A stretch of 64,000 nt of DNA from Nonomuraea sp. PA05 (GTDB taxonomy: Bacteria > Actinomycetota > Actinomycetes > Streptosporangiales > Streptosporangiaceae), in assembly GCF_008086045.1 (NCBI RefSeq), contig NZ_VSEY01000021.1:161485-225484 (forward strand), in the 5' to 3' direction. The notes under the pieces are model-generated. The model worked only from the letters and a program-made list of their open reading frames with translations, ran no database searches and was not told the origin of the DNA. Below, one piece after another: positions 61,642 through 64,000 of this stretch. How positions within the stretch are numbered: the stretch's first letter is position 1; every line of letters starts with the position of its first letter. Made by a program: the position numbers and the translations under genes.

Positions 61642-61716
61642 CAGCCACCTCCACCCATCCGCTCAACCTGCCTGCCACGCACCAGCCCAATCGAATCCCC
61701 CGGACTTTCACCACCA

Positions 61717-62937
61717 TCAGCCGCCGCCCCCGCCCACAGCAGTAGGCAGAACCGCCAGCACCCGCCACCGCTCCCCGCCGCCATCCACCCTCACCTCATC
61801 CCGAACCACTCCATCCCGAACCGCCTCATCCCGAACCGCCTCATCCCGAACCACCCCTGCGTCGAAAACCCCGCCAACCAGCGAGGCCCGCTCCCGCATG
61901 CCGATCAACCCCGCCCCGGCGCCAGGCAACCCCACCTCGCGCCCTTCCTCCCCCAGCGCGTTCTCAACGCTCAGTCGCACTCGCTCACCCTCGTAGACCA
62001 CAACAACCGACGCGGGCGACCCCCCATGCTTGAGCGCGTTGGTCAACGCTTCCTGCAAGATCCGATACCCGGCGAGGTCAACGGCCGCAGGCAACTCCCG
62101 GGCCTCCCCCTCGACTCGCAGCTCCGCGGCCATCCCAGCCCGCCGCACCCGTTCGACCAGCGTCTCCGCATCAGCCAGGCGCGGCCGGGTGGCCTCGTTC
62201 TCCGCTTCGTCGCCGTCCTGCCGCAGCAGCCCGATCATGGCCCTCATCTCGGCCATCCCCTTGACGCTGTTCTCCCGGACGGACTCCATCACCATCCGTA
62301 CGGTCTCCCGATCAAGATCCTTACGCGAGAGCGCAGCGGTGGACTGAATGGCGATGGCGCTGAAGTGGTTGGCGATCATGTCGTGCAACTCGCGCGCCAT
62401 CCGCGTCCGTTCGGCAGCCACCGCGGCCTGCCGATCCAGCTCCGCGAGGCGAGCCACCTGCTCGGCGCGCACCCTCTCGGCCGCGGCCCGATCGCGCTGC
62501 TCCCGCAGCACCACCGCAGTGGTCACAGGCGTAATGAGCACCAGCCCGGCCTGCACCCCCATGACGGCCAACATCCGCCAGTCCTCATACAGGAACCCCG
62601 CCACGGCCCCGGCCACCACGGCCAGCGCCCCGGCGATCCCGAGCAGCACCCGGGCGAACCGTGCCGGCCCGTAGAGCGCGGCGGCGTACAAGTTGTCGGT
62701 GAAGATCAGCACCGTCCCCAGCGAGGGCCCCACGAACCCGTCCATCACGATCCCGACCACCCCCAGCCCCAGAGCGGCCAGAGGCGCCCGCTGCCGCACC
62801 AGCACCCCCGCACAGGTGAACGCCAGCGGTATGACGAGCACCCACGTGGGCACACCGCGTTCGAGATGGGACCCGCCCGCGATCAGCACCACGCCGACCG
62901 CGAAGGCGAGCCCGGCCCCCAGCACCACCTGTTTCAT
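61717..62937 (-). CDS. DesK/NarX-type sensor histidine kinase (HisKA_3)
   Basis: 406 residues from ATG 62937 (GTG 62943 is possible). Four to five N-terminal helices form a membrane sensor, then a HisKA_3 domain with the phospho-acceptor His in RMARELHDMIANHFSAIAIQ (about residue 202) and a HATPase domain (ILQEALTNALKHG as N box, GAGAGLIGMRERASLVGG as G box). The C-terminal tail has a 5-residue repeat (RDEAV, RDGVV). It phosphorylates the adjacent response regulator. Ligand unknown; similar pairs sense membrane or cell-wall stress. Confidence 0.9.
   Translation of the reverse strand: MKQVVLGAGLAFAVGVVLIAGGSHLERGVPTWVLVIPLAFTCAGVLVRQRAPLAALGLGVVGIVMDGFVGPSLGTVLIFTDNLYAAALYGPARFARVLLGIAGALAVVAGAVAGFLYEDWRMLAVMGVQAGLVLITPVTTAVVLREQRDRAAAERVRAEQVARLAELDRQAAVAAERTRMARELHDMIANHFSAIAIQSTAALSRKDLDRETVRMVMESVRENSVKGMAEMRAMIGLLRQDGDEAENEATRPRLADAETLVERVRRAGMAAELRVEGEARELPAAVDLAGYRILQEALTNALKHGGSPASVVVVYEGERVRLSVENALGEEGREVGLPGAGAGLIGMRERASLVGGVFDAGVVRDEAVRDEAVRDGVVRDEVRVDGGGERWRVLAVLPTAVGGGGG
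61795..61854 (-). repeat. 15-bp repeat in kinase tail
   Basis: Four units of CTCATCCCGAACCAC-type sequence at 61795, 61810, 61825 and 61840 encode RDEVR, RDGVV, RDEAV and RDEAV on the minus strand. The frame is kept. Confidence 0.85.
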
Positions 62938-62943
62938 GCCCAC

Positions 62944-63414
62944 ATCCCACCACCTCCCGCCCGCTCCTCCCTCCTACGAAGGTCTTCCTGTGGATACACC
63001 CTTCGATGTAGCCGCAGGCAGCGACTTATCCACAGGCAGCAACTCAAGAGGGGAACACCCGACGTACCAAAGCCGCCCCGGCACGGGCCCCCTGAACGAT
63101 CGGGCTCCCTGAATGACCGGGCTGCCGCTGAGCGGTCTCCAGCCCGCAATGCCCCAGATACCCTCAGACGCAGCCGTTGCGGCCCTACAAGCCCTTCGCC
63201 CGGACCGCACCCTTCGCGACCAGCCCGCCGAGAACAGACCTCGCCCCAGCGAGGATGGAACAACACCGGCAGGGCATAAAACCCCACCCGCAAGCCCACA
63301 AGGGTTCCCACAACGTCGCACTCATTGCGACGATGTGCTCACAGTACGTGGGACCCGAGCTCCGATCACACCCGGATCGAGGATCCCTTCCGACTACCGC
63401 AAGGGTAGGGGTAC
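62944..63414. other. Intergenic region with two DnaA-box-like sites
   Basis: 471 bp between the kinase start and the coiled-coil gene. It contains TGTGGATAC at 62989 (complement GTATCCACA, one mismatch) and TTATCCACA at 63026 (perfect), facing each other 28 bp apart, about 52-89 bp upstream of the kinase. No supported gene lies in it. It presumably holds the promoters of the kinase and of the gene at 63415. Confidence 0.5.
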
Positions 63415-63819
63415 GTGGATATAGAGGCGGAGATTCGCAAGCTGAAACTCCGTGTGGACGCCCTCGAAGCAAGCGCGCGCTCCGGCGGCACTGCCTCCGG
63501 CCGCCGCCGCACGAGGGCAAGGCGCCGGCGCATGAACATCCCGGCCCAGAACTGCACCCCACTGGAGGACATTCAACCCGATACCCCGGCAACCCCCAGG
63601 AAGGCCATTCATCCGAACGCCGCCATCAGAAACCTCCAGGCAGAGCTCACCCAGGACCTCTCCGCCCTGAACGACGAGATCGGAGGCTTCCGAAGGCAGT
63701 CGAATGACCACTTCACGAAGTTCCGCTCGCAGATCCAGGACCAGCACCACGCCGTTCACCGGAGACTCACCGATCTGGCGCTGGTGATCGAGCGCCTGGC
63801 GAAGCGGCTGGACGCCTAG
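63415..63819 (+). CDS. Coiled-coil protein, hypothetical
   Basis: 134 residues from GTG 63415. An N-terminal coiled coil (IEAEIRKLKLRVDALEAS) is followed by an Arg-rich disordered stretch (RRRTRARRRR) and a second long helix at about 70-130 (IRNLQAELTQDLSALNDEIG, LTDLALVIERLAKRL). It is a small helical, nucleic-acid- or protein-binding-like protein of no recognised family. Confidence 0.7.
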   Translation: MDIEAEIRKLKLRVDALEASARSGGTASGRRRTRARRRRMNIPAQNCTPLEDIQPDTPATPRKAIHPNAAIRNLQAELTQDLSALNDEIGGFRRQSNDHFTKFRSQIQDQHHAVHRRLTDLALVIERLAKRLDA

Positions 63820-63827
63820 ATCATCGC

Positions 63828-63853
63828 GGCCCCCCGACCCGTGTCGGGGGCCC
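63828..63853 (+). terminator. Terminator of the coiled-coil gene
   Basis: CCCCCGAC and GTCGGGGG (63831-63838, 63843-63850) form a perfect 8-bp GC stem with loop CCGT, just after the TAG at 63819. No U run follows, as is common in actinomycetes. Confidence 0.7.
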
Positions 63854-63956
63854 GTCCCACCCCCTCAACCCCAGGTCAACACCATCCATACCTGCCACCG
63901 ACCACCGGCCGAACGCCCCGAGCCCGCACCGGAGACACCATGATTGCCGTTTCTGG

Positions 63957-63986
63957 TTCGAGTCACTCCTCAGAACCCGCTATGCT
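63957..63986 (+). promoter_or_regulatory. Possible promoter facing the right edge
   Basis: TATGCT at 63981-63986 resembles a -10 box, with a weak -35 candidate (TTCGAG, 63957) at an 18-base spacing. It could drive a gene, perhaps a tRNA, that begins beyond the window. The evidence is weak. Confidence 0.25.
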
Positions 63987-64000
63987 TGCTTACGCAGCGA

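Noticed and set aside
60859..63279. An 806-codon open frame on the plus strand
   Set aside because: It is antisense to the response regulator and kinase, and Pro/His/Arg-rich in a way that mirrors them.

Overview
This is a high-GC actinomycete chromosome segment. The evidence is GC-rich coding with many GTG starts and ATGA/GTGA stop-start overlaps, two conservon-type signalling loci (histidine kinase, roadblock, DUF742, small GTPase), SigE-family sigma factors and a streptogrisin-type protease. The style fits the Streptosporangiaceae, for example a Nonomuraea-like genus, but that placement is an inference from gene content. About 65 genes are called. There is no phage, no complete insertion sequence, no CRISPR and no large antibiotic gene cluster.

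Layout. 0-11.6 kb: mixed metabolism and regulation: rhodanese, EamA exporter, an AA10 LPMO-like protein lacking one brace histidine, a TetR/SDR pair, hisC, a Ser/Thr kinase with an extracellular sensor, a LysR/SDR pair, a serine hydrolase and an NrtR-type Nudix regulator. 11.7-21 kb: a surface-glycan island with a DUF4434 protein, two GT4 glycosyltransferases, a nucleotide-sugar dehydrogenase, WecB epimerase and a CgeB-like/GT2 double glycosyltransferase. WecB plus the dehydrogenase suggests ManNAcA supply. 21-24.4 kb: a lipoprotein, a spermidine-dehydrogenase-like flavoprotein and a PrsW protease. 24.4-30.8 kb: a complete conservon facing a two-gene partial conservon. 30.8-35.4 kb: DUF998 protein, xylBA operon and small proteins. 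35.4-46.4 kb: B12-type radical SAM, FMN reductase with HxlR and MarR regulators, MFS exporter, secreted S1 protease, a pseudo-metallopeptidase, VOC proteins, DUF1275 and an aldo-keto reductase. 46.5-51.2 kb: small hypotheticals, a 43-residue membrane peptide, a RibD-C/DHFR-like protein, tRNA-Ser(GCT), YceI with a MarR regulator, and a SigE sigma factor. 51.4-57.2 kb: a Cys-rich/MauE pair, an AAA ATPase, and a sigma factor plus beta-propeller pair followed by the wreck of a second copy. 57.2-60.9 kb: a membrane operon of a Pro-rich protein, an Lgt-like protein, a COG1964-type radical SAM enzyme and a small membrane protein. 61-63.8 kb: a NarL/DesK-type two-component system and a coiled-coil protein.

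Two themes stand out. First, the window holds at least nine short tandem-repeat loci; four sit at gene 3' ends with the stop codon inside the repeat unit. Second, several proteins keep a family fold but lack catalytic residues: the LPMO-like protein, the metallopeptidase, the Nudix regulator and the Lgt-like protein. The best candidate for an undescribed system is the radical SAM/Lgt-like membrane operon at 57.2-60.9 kb, which has the parts expected of a lipid-modification pathway. Bases 1-167 show nothing I can support.
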